Source of the DNA: Nakamurella flavida
GTDB lineage: Bacteria; Actinomycetota; Actinomycetes; Mycobacteriales; Nakamurellaceae
NCBI RefSeq assembly: GCF_030811475.1
Contig: NZ_JAUSQV010000001.1
Span: 124,001 to 188,000 of the forward strand
DNA length: 64,000 nucleotides
Reading direction: 5' to 3'
This document shows, piece by piece, positions 1 to 9,109 of this stretch (position 1 is its first letter; every line of letters begins with the position of its first letter). The translations under genes and the position numbers were made by a program. Under the pieces are notes generated by a model. That model did no database searches, was not told the DNA's origin, and worked only from the letters and a program-made list of their open reading frames with translations.

Positions 1-575
1 CGAGAGCCCGTAGAGGTCGAGTTGCGTTGTCTCCCAAGCGCCACGGGTCGGGTTCCAGGCCGCGAAGGGTTGCGCCGTCGGGGGTTGCATCGCCGGGGTT
101 GCGTCGGTCATAGTCGTCTCCTTGTGCGGGTGGCCGCGTCGCTGGTGAGGACAGCAGCCCGCGGACGTTCTCGATGACGACCCACTGCGGTTGGAGTAGG
201 TCGATGGCTGTGGCCATGTGAGCCCAGAGCCCAGAGCCCAGAGCGCGTGCCGGGTGCGAGGCCGGCGCGCTTGCCGACGGTGGACACGTCTTGGCAGGGG
301 AAGCCTCCGATGAGGATGTCCACGGGCTCGACCTGGCTCCAGTCGATGGTCGTGATGTCGCCGAGGTTCGGTGCGCCGGGCCAGTGGTGGGCGAAGACAC
401 GGGCGACTGGCTCGTTGAGTTCGGAGAACCACACGGTGCTGGCGTTGAAGACGTGCTCGACGGCGAGGTCGAGGCCGCCGTAGCCGCTGAACAGCGACCC
501 GATCCTGAGTTCTGAATCGCCGCTGATGTCGAGGTTGTGCATGAAGTCTGCTCCGGTGACGGTCGTCCTCGGCAT
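1..575 (-). pseudogene. C5-cytosine DNA methyltransferase, 5' part, frameshifted and cut by window edge
   Basis: The N-terminal half of a Dcm-type DNA (cytosine-5) methyltransferase. It shows motif I (LFSGYGGLD), the catalytic PCQ loop (GGFPCQDVS) and, in another frame, motif VI (IENVRG). The reading frame is lost between PCQ and ENV at 221-244, where a 7-bp unit is present three times. With two copies the frame would run GLW-AHMATAIDLL...IENVRGLL and stay open to the window edge at position 1, so this is a recent or reversible frameshift rather than old decay. The ATG at 575 has a GAGG five bases upstream; a GTG at 611 and an ATG at 542 are alternatives. It lies divergent to the relaxase gene, as orphan antirestriction methyltransferases of conjugative elements often do (inference). 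The target-recognition domain is outside the window. Confidence 0.85.
221..244 (-). repeat. 7-bp tandem repeat (AGCCCAG x3 + AGC) in methyltransferase gene
   Basis: AGCCCAG occurs at 221-227, 228-234 and 235-241, followed by a partial copy AGC. The array lies exactly where the methyltransferase frame breaks. Because seven is not a multiple of three, gain or loss of one unit switches the frame: two copies give an intact protein, three give a premature missense tail. Confidence 0.9.
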
Positions 576-811
576 CCGTGCCTCATCGAGAACTGATGCC
601 GAGCTGGTCACCTGTCAGGTGCACGACTCCGACACGCGCCTGCCGCTCAACCGAGCCCCCGCTTGCCGCCCCCAAGGTCGTCCGTCTCCGGCCTGAGCTC
701 CGACCGCCATCCGAGGCCACACGCCTCTTGCAGATCGAGGTTGACCGGGCTCACCGCGGCTGAGATCACCGAGTGTGGGTGCTCACCTGCTCGCCAGGAG
801 CGGAGGTGAGC

Positions 812-3800
812 ATGACGATTTCGATGCGTGTGATGTCGGCGGGTGGCGGCTACAAGTACCTGCTCAAGACGGTCGCGGCTGCCGACGGGAACAGGCCACT
901 ATCCACGCCGCTCACTCGCTACTACATGGAAGAAGGAACCCCGCCTGGTCGCTGGCTCGGGGCGGGCGTGGCGGCCCTGGGCAAGGGCGAGATTCAGGTG
1001 GGCGACCGAGTGTCAGAACATCAGCTCCAGCTACTGATGGGGAGTGGCCACGATCCGATTACCGACGAGCCGCTCGGTCGAGCGTTCCCGACCTACAAGA
1101 GCCAGGAGGACCGGATCGAGGCGCGGATCGCCGGCCTCGATCCGATGATGACCCCTGGCGCCAAGGGCGAGGCCGTCGCGCAGATCGTCGTCGAGGAGTC
1201 TGCCCGGAGCACACGGCGTACGGTGGCGGGCTTCGACTTCACCTTCTCGATCCCGAAGTCCGCGTCAGTGCTGTGGGCCGTCGCCGATGCCGGGGTCCAA
1301 ACGCTGATCGCGGAGGCGCATCATCAAGCGATTGCGGAGGTGGTTGCGTTCATGGAACGCGAGGTTGCAGCGACACGCACGGGCGCAACCGCCGGGGACG
1401 GCGCGGTTGCGCAGGTCGATGTCACCGGGCTCATCGCGACCGCGTTCGATCATTTCGACTCCCGCGCCGGCGACCCCCACCTCCACACGCACGTCGTCAT
1501 CAGCAACAAGGCCAGGACCGTCCTCGATGGGAAGTGGCGCTCGCTCGACGGCAGACCGATGCACGCCGCCGTCGTCGGGCTCTCCGAACTACACGAAGCC
1601 GCGTTCGCCGACCACATGACGCGCACCTTCGGCGTTTCCTGGGAGGCGCGCGAGATGGGTCGGGACCGGAATCCGGCGTGGGCGATCACCGGAGTGCCCG
1701 AGGAACTGGTCGCCGAGTTCTCTACCCGCGCTCGTCACATCGACGCCGAGACCGACCGTCTCATCGCTGAGTACGTCGCAGTGCGCGGAAGGCGACCGAC
1801 ACCAGCAGCGATCATAAAACTCCGAGCCCAAGCGACGCTTGCCACCCGGCCTGAGAAGCAGGTCCGATCCTTGGCAGCCCTCACCTCCAAGTGGCGGGAG
1901 CGCGCCACGAAGACCCTCGGACGGGACGCGACGACGTGGGCGCGCGAAGTCACCGACAACGGAAAGCCGTTGCTGCTGCGCGCGGACGACCTGCCGCTCG
2001 ACGTGATCGGCGAACTCGGGCGCTCGGTCGTCGAGGTGGTCGGTGAGAAGCGCTCGACCTGGCGGCGATGGAATCTCATGGCCGAGGCATCCCGGCATAC
2101 GATGGGCTGGCGGTTCGCCACCATGCAGGACCGGGAAGCTATCGTCGCGATGGTCGCCGACGCAGCCGAACTCGTCTCGCTCCGGCTGACACCACCTGAA
2201 CTCGCGGCCTCGCCGGTCGTGTTCCGCCGGCCTGACGGCACCTCAGTGTTCCGTCCGAAGAGCTCGACCGTGTTCACCTCCGAGTCCCAGCTCACGGCCG
2301 AGGACAGACTCCTCGAACGAGCAGCGAACCTGGCCGGTCCGACGGTGCAGCTCGCGAGGGTCGAAAAGATCACGCGCAGACCCGACGCGGATGGTCGGAT
2401 GCTCGGCGACGACCAAGCCGATGCCTTGACCCGCATCGCGGTGTCGGGGCGGGTGCTCGACGTGCTGGTCGGTCCCGCCGGGGCGGGCAAAACCACCGCG
2501 ATGAACGCGCTCCGCCGCGCCTGGGAAGCCGAGCACGGCTCCGGTTCCGTCGTCGGGCTCGCCCCGTCAGCGGTCGCCGCGCAAGTCCTCGCGGACGATC
2601 TCGGGATCGAGACTGAGAACACGGCGAAGTGGTGGCAGAACCACCTCATCCACGGCACCACGTTCGAGGCGGGCCAGCTCGTCATCATCGACGAAGCCTC
2701 CCTCGCTGGCACCCCGTCACTGGACCGCCTCACCCACCTCGCCCAGGACGCGGGCGCGAAGGTGCTTCTAGTCGGCGACTACGCCCAACTGCAATCCGTG
2801 GACGCCGGCGGGGCGTTCGCGCTGATCGCCCGAGACCGGACCGACACCGCCGAACTGGTCGACGTTCACCGCTTCACCCACGCCTGGGAGAAGACCGCCT
2901 CACTTGAACTGCGTCACGGGCGCACGACGGCCATCGACAGCTACCTCGCCCACCAGCGCATCACCGACGGCGACGCCGAGTCCTCGACCGACGCCGCCTA
3001 CAACGCTTGGCGCGCCGACCGCGACGCCGGGCTCGTCTCTGTGCTGATCGCCGAAACCCACGAAGACGTGACCATGCTGAACAGTCGCGCCCGCGCCGAC
3101 CTGATCCTCAACAAGACGCTGACCCCCGACCGCGAAGTCGAGCTGCGCGACGGCACCACTGCAGGCGTCGGCGACACCATCATCACCCGACGCAACAACC
3201 GGAACCTGCGCACCCTGGCCGGGCGGGACTGGGTGCGCAACGGCGACATCTGGACCATCACCGCAGTCGGCGACGACGGAACCATGACTATCGCGCGCGA
3301 CTACGGGACTGGCACCATTGTTCGTGTCGACGGAACCATCACGGCTCGCAGGCGTGGGCGCGGGTTCGGCGGCAGCATCGTCCTCCCAGCCGCGTACGTG
3401 TCCGAGCATGTCGATCTCGGCTACGCAGTCACCGCCTACCGCGCGCAAGGCATCACGACCGACACCGCGCACGTACTGGTCGAACCGACCTCGACGAGGG
3501 AGACCTTCTACGTCGCGATGACACGAGGGCGGCACTCCAACCACGCCTACGTGACGCTCGACCGCGTCGACGACCATGCCCAGCCACACCCTGGCGACGA
3601 CCCGCATGCCACCGCGCGGAGCGTTCTCTACGGCGTTCTCCAGCACAGCGGCGCCGAACTTTCGGCGCACGAGACGATCGTCGCCGAGCAAGAGCAGTGG
3701 CGCTCGATCGCCCAGCTCGCCGCCGAGTACGAGACCATCGCTGCCGCAGCCCAACACGACCGGTGGGCCACCCTCGTGCGCGGCTCCGGGCTCACCGACG

Positions 3801-4423
3801 AACAGGCCGAGAGCGCCATCGAGTCCGAGGCGTTCGGCCCGCTCACGGCCGAACTCCGCCGGGCCGAAGCGAACCACCACAACATCGAAGCGCTGCTGCC
3901 GCGCCTGGTCGCTGCGCGTGGATTTGGTGACGCCGACGACATCGCCGCCGTCCTCCACTACCGCGTCGAGCGTGCGACCGCCCGGCCCGCAGGATCCGGC
4001 AGGACTCGCAAGCCACCGCGACTCATCGCCGGCCTCATCTCGCAGGCGCATGGAGTCATCGACGCAGAGATGCGGGAGGCCCTCGACGAGCGAGAGGAAC
4101 TGATCGAGGCCCGCGCCGACGCCGCACTCGAAGCTGCACTCACCGAGAACGCACCGTGGACGAAGGCTCTTGGAGCGGAGCCAGACGACCGACGACGAGC
4201 CGTGGCCTGGCGTAAGGCCGCCCGCGTGGTCGCCGCCTACCGCGACCGCTACCGCGTCACCGACGATGCACCCCTCGGCGCCCCACCCGAGTCTGCGGCC
4301 CAGAAGATCGACGCCGCGCGGGCGCGTACAGCCCTGGACAGAACGCTGAACCTCGCTCGCGTCGAACAAGATCAAGAACACTCCCGACACTCTCGGACCC
4401 AGCGAACGGGGCCGTCGCTGTGA
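812..4423 (+). CDS. MobF-family conjugative relaxase/helicase (TrwC/TraA-like)
   Basis: A relaxase that would nick and unwind DNA at an origin of transfer for conjugation. The N-terminal TrwC domain (about residues 1-300) contains tyrosines in the YKYLL and RYYME region, where MobF enzymes have their catalytic Tyr, and the metal-binding triad HLHTH (His223, 225, 227). A RecD/TraI-type helicase follows, with Walker A GPAGAGKTT (about residue 554) and Walker B IIDEAS (about 626), then the late helicase motif region around residues 860-910. The long charged C-terminus is typical of actinobacterial TraA. The ATG at 812 has a GGAGG five bases upstream, whereas the longer frame from 773 has none. 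About 1203 aa and complete. No type IV coupling protein or other transfer genes are seen, so the rest of the element lies left of the window or has been lost. Confidence 0.92.
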   Translation: MTISMRVMSAGGGYKYLLKTVAAADGNRPLSTPLTRYYMEEGTPPGRWLGAGVAALGKGEIQVGDRVSEHQLQLLMGSGHDPITDEPLGRAFPTYKSQEDRIEARIAGLDPMMTPGAKGEAVAQIVVEESARSTRRTVAGFDFTFSIPKSASVLWAVADAGVQTLIAEAHHQAIAEVVAFMEREVAATRTGATAGDGAVAQVDVTGLIATAFDHFDSRAGDPHLHTHVVISNKARTVLDGKWRSLDGRPMHAAVVGLSELHEAAFADHMTRTFGVSWEAREMGRDRNPAWAITGVPEELVAEFSTRARHIDAETDRLIAEYVAVRGRRPTPAAIIKLRAQATLATRPEKQVRSLAALTSKWRERATKTLGRDATTWAREVTDNGKPLLLRADDLPLDVIGELGRSVVEVVGEKRSTWRRWNLMAEASRHTMGWRFATMQDREAIVAMVADAAELVSLRLTPPELAASPVVFRRPDGTSVFRPKSSTVFTSESQLTAEDRLLERAANLAGPTVQLARVEKITRRPDADGRMLGDDQADALTRIAVSGRVLDVLVGPAGAGKTTAMNALRRAWEAEHGSGSVVGLAPSAVAAQVLADDLGIETENTAKWWQNHLIHGTTFEAGQLVIIDEASLAGTPSLDRLTHLAQDAGAKVLLVGDYAQLQSVDAGGAFALIARDRTDTAELVDVHRFTHAWEKTASLELRHGRTTAIDSYLAHQRITDGDAESSTDAAYNAWRADRDAGLVSVLIAETHEDVTMLNSRARADLILNKTLTPDREVELRDGTTAGVGDTIITRRNNRNLRTLAGRDWVRNGDIWTITAVGDDGTMTIARDYGTGTIVRVDGTITARRRGRGFGGSIVLPAAYVSEHVDLGYAVTAYRAQGITTDTAHVLVEPTSTRETFYVAMTRGRHSNHAYVTLDRVDDHAQPHPGDDPHATARSVLYGVLQHSGAELSAHETIVAEQEQWRSIAQLAAEYETIAAAAQHDRWATLVRGSGLTDEQAESAIESEAFGPLTAELRRAEANHHNIEALLPRLVAARGFGDADDIAAVLHYRVERATARPAGSGRTRKPPRLIAGLISQAHGVIDAEMREALDEREELIEARADAALEAALTENAPWTKALGAEPDDRRRAVAWRKAARVVAAYRDRYRVTDDAPLGAPPESAAQKIDAARARTALDRTLNLARVEQDQEHSRHSRTQRTGPSL

Positions 4424-4569
4424 GCCAGAACGAGCTTCGGAGCGCCGCGGCCCGCTGTGTCGTCCAGCCCGACCCCCGACTCCTCAGGCATGATGGACAG
4501 CACCATGACAGTTCGAGCTGGATCGGCGACACGTATCTCCTGACACCGTTCGCCAGGACGGAGGCAGAC

Positions 4570-7158
4570 GTGGCCGCTGAAGAGGTCCCGGTCAACTTGG
4601 GAGGCGCGACGCCCCGACGCTTGCTCGTGGATTGGGCGAACGGGCAGGACGCATGGGTGCGTCAGATCACTGCCGAAACGATCCTCTCTCGCCAGGCGCC
4701 GAGCGATGCCCTGCTGGACGCTGCCTACACCACCTTCCTTGCGGAGAAGGGGCTTGGCGATGGTGAGGCCCCGGAAGTTCCGAAGCTTGAACTCGTCGCC
4801 ACGGATGCGGCGGAAGAGGAGACTCTTGAACTCGTCAGTCTGGCAAGCATCGAAGGCGTCAATGCGCTCGCCGCTGACCAAGAACTTGGCTTCGACCCGG
4901 AATTGACCGTGCTCTTTGGGCAGAACGGATCGGGGAAGACGGGGTATGCACGAATACTGAAGCGCATCTCGGCTGTTCGGACCGCTGAAGACATCCTGCC
5001 GAACGCGCACACCGCCTATCTCGACAGCCCGCCGTCGCCCAGCGCCACCATCCAGTACCGACTGTCTGGCACAAACTCCTCGGTGATGTGGAAGGACAAA
5101 TCCGGCCTTGCGCCTTTCACCCGCATCAGCGTCTTCGACGCGAGCGCAGTCTCGTTGCACGTTGACAGCGATCTGGGTTACGTCTACACGCCGGCCGAAC
5201 TCGCACTGTTTGGTCACGTCGCTGCCGGGCTACAAGGCATTCAGCTGCGGATCGCAACCGAGGTCAAGGCCTTGGCGCCGGGGAGCAACCCGCTGTTGTC
5301 GAGGTTCACGCGAGGTACGAAGGTATATCCCGTGATCGAGACCCTGGGTGCCACCACAGACCTCGCGGAGCTTGACGCACTGGCAACGCTGCCTGACGGT
5401 GCCGAGGCCGACCGCGAACGTCTCGAAGGTGAGATCGCGGCACTCCGTTCCAACTCGCTCGACGCGATTCTCTCCAGTACACAGGAGACGGTACGTCACC
5501 TCAATAGGCTGCACGGCGTGCTTACAACGGCGATGAACTTCGATGCGGTCGTCTACGAGAAGGCCCGGGTGAAACTCCAGGAAGCGGAAGGTCGAAGGAC
5601 AGAAGCGCGAGAGCAACTCTTCAGTCAGGATGAGCTGCCAGGCCCCGCAGATGGGGAATGGCAGGAGTTCATCGTTGCGGGAGACTCGTACCGCCAACAC
5701 CTTGACCGCGAGCACTATCCAACTGCCGGAGACAAGTGTCTCTACTGCATGCAGGAGCTCAGCCCGACGGCCTTGAACCTGCTGACTCGCTATCGCACGT
5801 TCCTCGATGAAACGCTTGTCCGTCAGGTCGCGGACGCAAACACCGAGGTGCGCAACTCCAGCCTCAGGTTCGACGAAGCCGAGCTCACCCGCGCGAACGA
5901 GTTCGCCACAGAACAGCGGGATGGTGAAGACCCACCGGTATGGGCGAGCCAAGCATGTGACGTGCTCGCGGCGGCCCGAGCCGCAGCTCAGGACACCGCG
6001 AATGGGAAGCCCGTGACCGCAGGCACCCTCCGAGAGAGCGCAGAAGCAGTGGCCTCCAAAGTCGGAGCCGAACTGGCGACTGCACGGGCCGCCGTTCAGC
6101 AGATGTCGGAGGACAAAGCAAATGCGGCAAGCGCGCTCACCGGAAAGCAGAAGGAGCTTTCAGAACTCACGGCACGAATTGAATTGAACCGGAACATCGC
6201 CGCAGCCCGCGAGTACGTCCGACGTGCGCGAAGAGCGCAACAACTTGACAAGCTCTCACGGGTCATTTCAAGCGGCGCGTCAAAGCAACTCACGGTCCAG
6301 TCCAAGCTTGCCAGTGAAGACCTCGTGAACAAGAACTTCGAGACGCTGTTCGCCGAGGAGTGCGCTCGTCTTCGAGCGCCTCAGGTCGCACTTCGATTTC
6401 AAGGGCGCAGCGGACAGGCGCAACGCAAGAAGGCGGTCGCCTCCTACAAGCCCTCTGCGGTGCTCTCGGAAGGTGAGCAGAAGGTGTTGGCGCTGGCCGA
6501 CTTTCTTGCCGAGAGTCGGATGCGAGGGACCAAAGCACCTCTGATCTTCGATGACCCGGTCACAAGTCTCGACTACCGCAGACTTGATGAGGTTGCTGCA
6601 CGCATCCAGAATCTTGCCGAGACACATCAGGTCGTTGTCTTGACCCACAACATCATGTTCGCGTCAGCGCTGATGGCGGCCAGGCAGAACAAGAAGCTCA
6701 GGACGAAAATCTACGAGGTGCGGGACGGCGGAGAGGCCAAGGGAATCCTGGCCCCGGACGTCGAGCCGAGGCTCGATACGCCAGCCGATCTGGCCAAGCG
6801 GATCAACGTCAAGCTTCAAGAGATGACGAGTGCCGAGCCCGTGGTTCAGGATGCACTCATCAAAGAGACCTACGACCTCATTCGCGCCTGGTGCGAAGCT
6901 TTCGTCGAGCAGGAGCTCCTACAGAACGTCACACAGCGGTACCGCAAGAACATCATGATGACCCGCCTGTCGAAGATCGACAGCTCTCGGCTCGATGCTG
7001 CCATCGCAGTCATTGAACCTCTCTTCGATCGTGCTTGCGAGCGAATGACCGGACACTCTCACGCCGCCGAGTACATGAGCACCAAGCCGACTGTGAGCGA
7101 AGTGCAGGAAGACTGGGAGAAGGCGAAAGCAGCGCGCTCGGCATACACCGCCACCTGA
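4570..7158 (+). CDS. ABC/SMC-type AAA ATPase with CxxC hook, RloC/PrrC-like (AAA_13)
   Basis: A large P-loop protein split like Rad50: Walker A (GQNGSGKT, about residue 117) near the N-terminus; helical, coiled-coil-like middle; a CLYC motif at residues 390-393 followed by Q-E-L, like a zinc hook; further helices; then the ABC signature LSEGEQK (about 632), Walker B LIFDDP and D-loop TSLD (about 660), and a switch His (LTHN). The last 190 residues are not ATPase. They contain R-x3-E (Arg772/Glu776) and R-x5-H (Arg825...His831), matching the HEPN-type RNase motif of anticodon nucleases PrrC and RloC. This combination fits an RloC-like tRNase used in phage defence; the function is inferred. The GTG at 4570 has GGAGG five bases before it; the frame stays open back to a GTG at 4420 overlapping the relaxase stop. 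Its base composition is visibly less GC-rich than the chromosomal genes to the right. Confidence 0.8.
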   Translation: MAAEEVPVNLGGATPRRLLVDWANGQDAWVRQITAETILSRQAPSDALLDAAYTTFLAEKGLGDGEAPEVPKLELVATDAAEEETLELVSLASIEGVNALAADQELGFDPELTVLFGQNGSGKTGYARILKRISAVRTAEDILPNAHTAYLDSPPSPSATIQYRLSGTNSSVMWKDKSGLAPFTRISVFDASAVSLHVDSDLGYVYTPAELALFGHVAAGLQGIQLRIATEVKALAPGSNPLLSRFTRGTKVYPVIETLGATTDLAELDALATLPDGAEADRERLEGEIAALRSNSLDAILSSTQETVRHLNRLHGVLTTAMNFDAVVYEKARVKLQEAEGRRTEAREQLFSQDELPGPADGEWQEFIVAGDSYRQHLDREHYPTAGDKCLYCMQELSPTALNLLTRYRTFLDETLVRQVADANTEVRNSSLRFDEAELTRANEFATEQRDGEDPPVWASQACDVLAAARAAAQDTANGKPVTAGTLRESAEAVASKVGAELATARAAVQQMSEDKANAASALTGKQKELSELTARIELNRNIAAAREYVRRARRAQQLDKLSRVISSGASKQLTVQSKLASEDLVNKNFETLFAEECARLRAPQVALRFQGRSGQAQRKKAVASYKPSAVLSEGEQKVLALADFLAESRMRGTKAPLIFDDPVTSLDYRRLDEVAARIQNLAETHQVVVLTHNIMFASALMAARQNKKLRTKIYEVRDGGEAKGILAPDVEPRLDTPADLAKRINVKLQEMTSAEPVVQDALIKETYDLIRAWCEAFVEQELLQNVTQRYRKNIMMTRLSKIDSSRLDAAIAVIEPLFDRACERMTGHSHAAEYMSTKPTVSEVQEDWEKAKAARSAYTAT

Positions 7159-7192
7159 GCGGCGGATCGGCGTGGAAGCGGCTCGCAGGCGG

Positions 7193-8191
7193 CTACAGGG
7201 CGCGGGCGTTCATCGACTCCGTGGCTGCTGAGGGTCGCCCTGAATCGCGGGATGCCGCAGAAGCCCGGATTGCGCTTGCGCTGTCACGTCCGCGTGGAGA
7301 GAGAAGGTCCGCGGCATCCGTGACTAGTGAAGCGCCATCTCGCAGGAGTTGGTGTGGCCCGGCGCTCGTTGCGCTGGTCACGGGGCCGGGAACAGCTCCG
7401 ACGGTGCGGCCGAGCTCGTGCGCACGCCTGGCGACGGTCATTGATCCCGAGCGGACGCCGGCCTCAACCACGACGGTTGCTGCGGAGAGCGCAGCCATGA
7501 GCCGCGCCCGAGCAATGAAGCGGTGGCGTGTCGGAAATGCGCGCGGTGGAACCTCGCTGACCAGGAGGCCGAGGTCGGCCACTCGTTCAAGTAGTTCGCG
7601 GTGACCCATCGGGTAGGGGCGATCAACGCCGTTCGCCATGACCGCGATCGTGTCGCCGCCTGACGCGAGGGCCGCTTGATGGGCCGCCCCTTCGATGCCG
7701 TACGCACCGCCGGCCACGATGACCCGTTCAGCGTTGGCGAGGTCGGAGGCAAGCTGCCCGGCTACATGGTCGCCGTAGGAGGTCGAAGCCCTCGCTCCGG
7801 TGATCGTGACCAAGTCGCTGAGTGGTCGCGCGAGGAACGATGTCGCGCCGCGGGTCCACAGGACGTACGGTCGCCGGTCGCCAAGATCGTCGAGTGCAGA
7901 GGGCCACTCCTTATCGCCGGGGATCAGCGTGCCGACACCGGCGCGCTCGGCTGCGACGATGTTCTGCTCAAGTGTCCAAGCGTCTGAGCGCTTGAACTGG
8001 GCACGCCACACCTGAGCGTCAACGGCGCTGACGCCCGGCATCGCCTCATCACTCTCGGCGAGCCGAAGCAGCTGAACCACGCCCAGTTCGCCAAGGAGGC
8101 GACCTGTCACGGCGTCGTCTGGTTCGACGATCATCGACAGCACCATCCGTGCTGTGCGCTCGTCCTGGACTACGTGGCTCAGGTTCGTCAT
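7193..8191 (-). CDS. DprA/Smf-family DNA-processing protein (accessory copy)
   Basis: A DprA-like protein of 332 aa with a helical N-terminus (residues 1-100) and the Rossmann-type DprA core: ITGARASTSYG (about 130), VAGGAYGIEGAAHQAAL (about 158-174, matching the SGxAxGID..AH..AL motif), a PxG-like segment, and VVVEAGVRSGSM (about 235-250). Chromosomal DprA loads RecA on incoming single-stranded DNA. This copy lies in the element next to a relaxase and a defence-type ATPase, and not with topA or rnhB as housekeeping dprA usually does, so it is probably a mobile-element paralogue acting on transferred or invading DNA (inference). A strong ribosome site GAGAGGA lies seven bases before the ATG. 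Convergent with the upstream ATPase gene with a 34-base gap. Confidence 0.85.
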   Translation of the reverse strand: MTNLSHVVQDERTARMVLSMIVEPDDAVTGRLLGELGVVQLLRLAESDEAMPGVSAVDAQVWRAQFKRSDAWTLEQNIVAAERAGVGTLIPGDKEWPSALDDLGDRRPYVLWTRGATSFLARPLSDLVTITGARASTSYGDHVAGQLASDLANAERVIVAGGAYGIEGAAHQAALASGGDTIAVMANGVDRPYPMGHRELLERVADLGLLVSEVPPRAFPTRHRFIARARLMAALSAATVVVEAGVRSGSMTVARRAHELGRTVGAVPGPVTSATSAGPHQLLRDGASLVTDAADLLSPRGRDSASAIRASAASRDSGRPSAATESMNARAL

Positions 8192-8387
8192 CGTCGGGTC
8201 CTCTCACTCCTACAGAGAGGTGCGCGCGGCGACGCGGAAGCCGAAGGGTTCCATGAACGCCGACCCCCGCGTACAGTGGACGGTGAGGCAGGTTCTCCTC
8301 ATATTGCGGGTCCTCCGGGACGGCCTTCGGGCACTCACACACGTTCTGCCTCCTCGACGGAGTAACACGTGTGACGAGAGGCCTGTC

Positions 8388-8759
8388 ATGTTCCGCCTTA
8401 TCTGGACGCTCAGCGTTCGCACCCGCGACTACCTGCACCGCTACATGCCGAGCAACCGACTGCTCGCTGCCATCCGCACCCGGCGCGGACTCAAGTGGGG
8501 GATACCCGCGATGCTGGTCGCGCTCCCGTACATCCTGATCGCCAGCATCTGCTCTGGCTCAGCAGCCGACGGCGGCCCAGGCTGGCTCCACCTCATCGTG
8601 CTGTGGGCATGCTGGAACGCGCTCAAGTTCATCCTCATGGGACCCGTGAGCGTCGCTCTGCTCATCCGTACGCGCCTGCGCGAGGCTGCGGTCCGTCGTC
8701 ACCAGCGCCACGACTCGCGCGTCGAGCCGAGCCTGCGTGAGCCAGCCCTTCGTGTCTAG
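8388..8759 (+). CDS. Small membrane protein of mobile element, unknown function
   Basis: A 123-residue protein with a basic, aromatic N-terminus and two predicted membrane segments, around residues 40-58 (PAMLVALPYILIASI) and 68-95 (LIVLWACWNALKFILMG), and an Arg-rich C-terminal tail likely in the cytoplasm. Proteins of this look are common beside relaxase genes in actinobacterial elements, but no activity is known to me. The ATG at 8388 has GAGAGG six bases upstream; the frame is open for another 78 codons upstream but that part has no coding character. It is divergent from the dprA-like gene and stops two bases before the convergent HTH gene. Confidence 0.65.
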   Translation: MFRLIWTLSVRTRDYLHRYMPSNRLLAAIRTRRGLKWGIPAMLVALPYILIASICSGSAADGGPGWLHLIVLWACWNALKFILMGPVSVALLIRTRLREAAVRRHQRHDSRVEPSLREPALRV

Positions 8760-8761
8760 GC

Positions 8762-9109
8762 TCAACCGCCCACGGCAGTGGATGCCGTGATGCGAGAACC
8801 GCAGCGCCCGCCAGGCCGGATCACGACGCCGTGCGAAGCGAGCGCTCGCCGGACCGCCTGAGGCCCCGCCCCGACCTTCATGCCGACCTCTACCAGCGTC
8901 AACCCGCTGAGGTAGAGGTCGGCTGCTTCGTGGATGCGGGAAGGATCGAACCGCCCCCGACGGATGGCGACCTCTCGCCGGGTGAGGTGCGTGGCGACCG
9001 TGCGGCGGTTCACTCCGAAGCGGGATGCCAACTCGACGAGCGTTGCTCCCTCGCGATATTGCGCCACCAGATCGTCGACCTGCTCTGGGCGAAGGAGGGT
9101 TTGAGCCAT
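8762..9109 (-). CDS. Double helix-turn-helix protein, possible recombinase C-terminal fragment
   Basis: A 115-residue protein made of two similar helix-turn-helix units: TLVELASRFGVNRRTVATHL (about residues 23-42) and TLVEVGMKVGAGPQAVRRAL (about 68-87), each followed by a basic stretch. This is the layout of the DNA-binding tail of serine recombinases and resolvases, and the frame stays open upstream of the ATG with weak Arg/Tyr-rich sequence, so it may be the surviving end of an integrase/resolvase gene. Alternatively it is a stand-alone regulator. It marks the right side of the lower-GC element; the next gene is an ordinary high-GC chromosomal gene. Confidence 0.6.
   Translation of the reverse strand: MAQTLLRPEQVDDLVAQYREGATLVELASRFGVNRRTVATHLTRREVAIRRGRFDPSRIHEAADLYLSGLTLVEVGMKVGAGPQAVRRALASHGVVIRPGGRCGSRITASTAVGG

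Noticed and set aside
4420-4569. GTG at 4420 overlapping the relaxase stop as start of the ATPase gene
   Set aside because: No ribosome site there and the first 50 codons look non-coding, whereas GTG 4570 has GGAGG at five bases.
4420-7158. Plain Rad50 or RecF-type repair ATPase
   Set aside because: The C-terminal extension of about 190 residues after the switch His does not belong to Rad50 or RecF and carries RNase-like motifs; still not proven.
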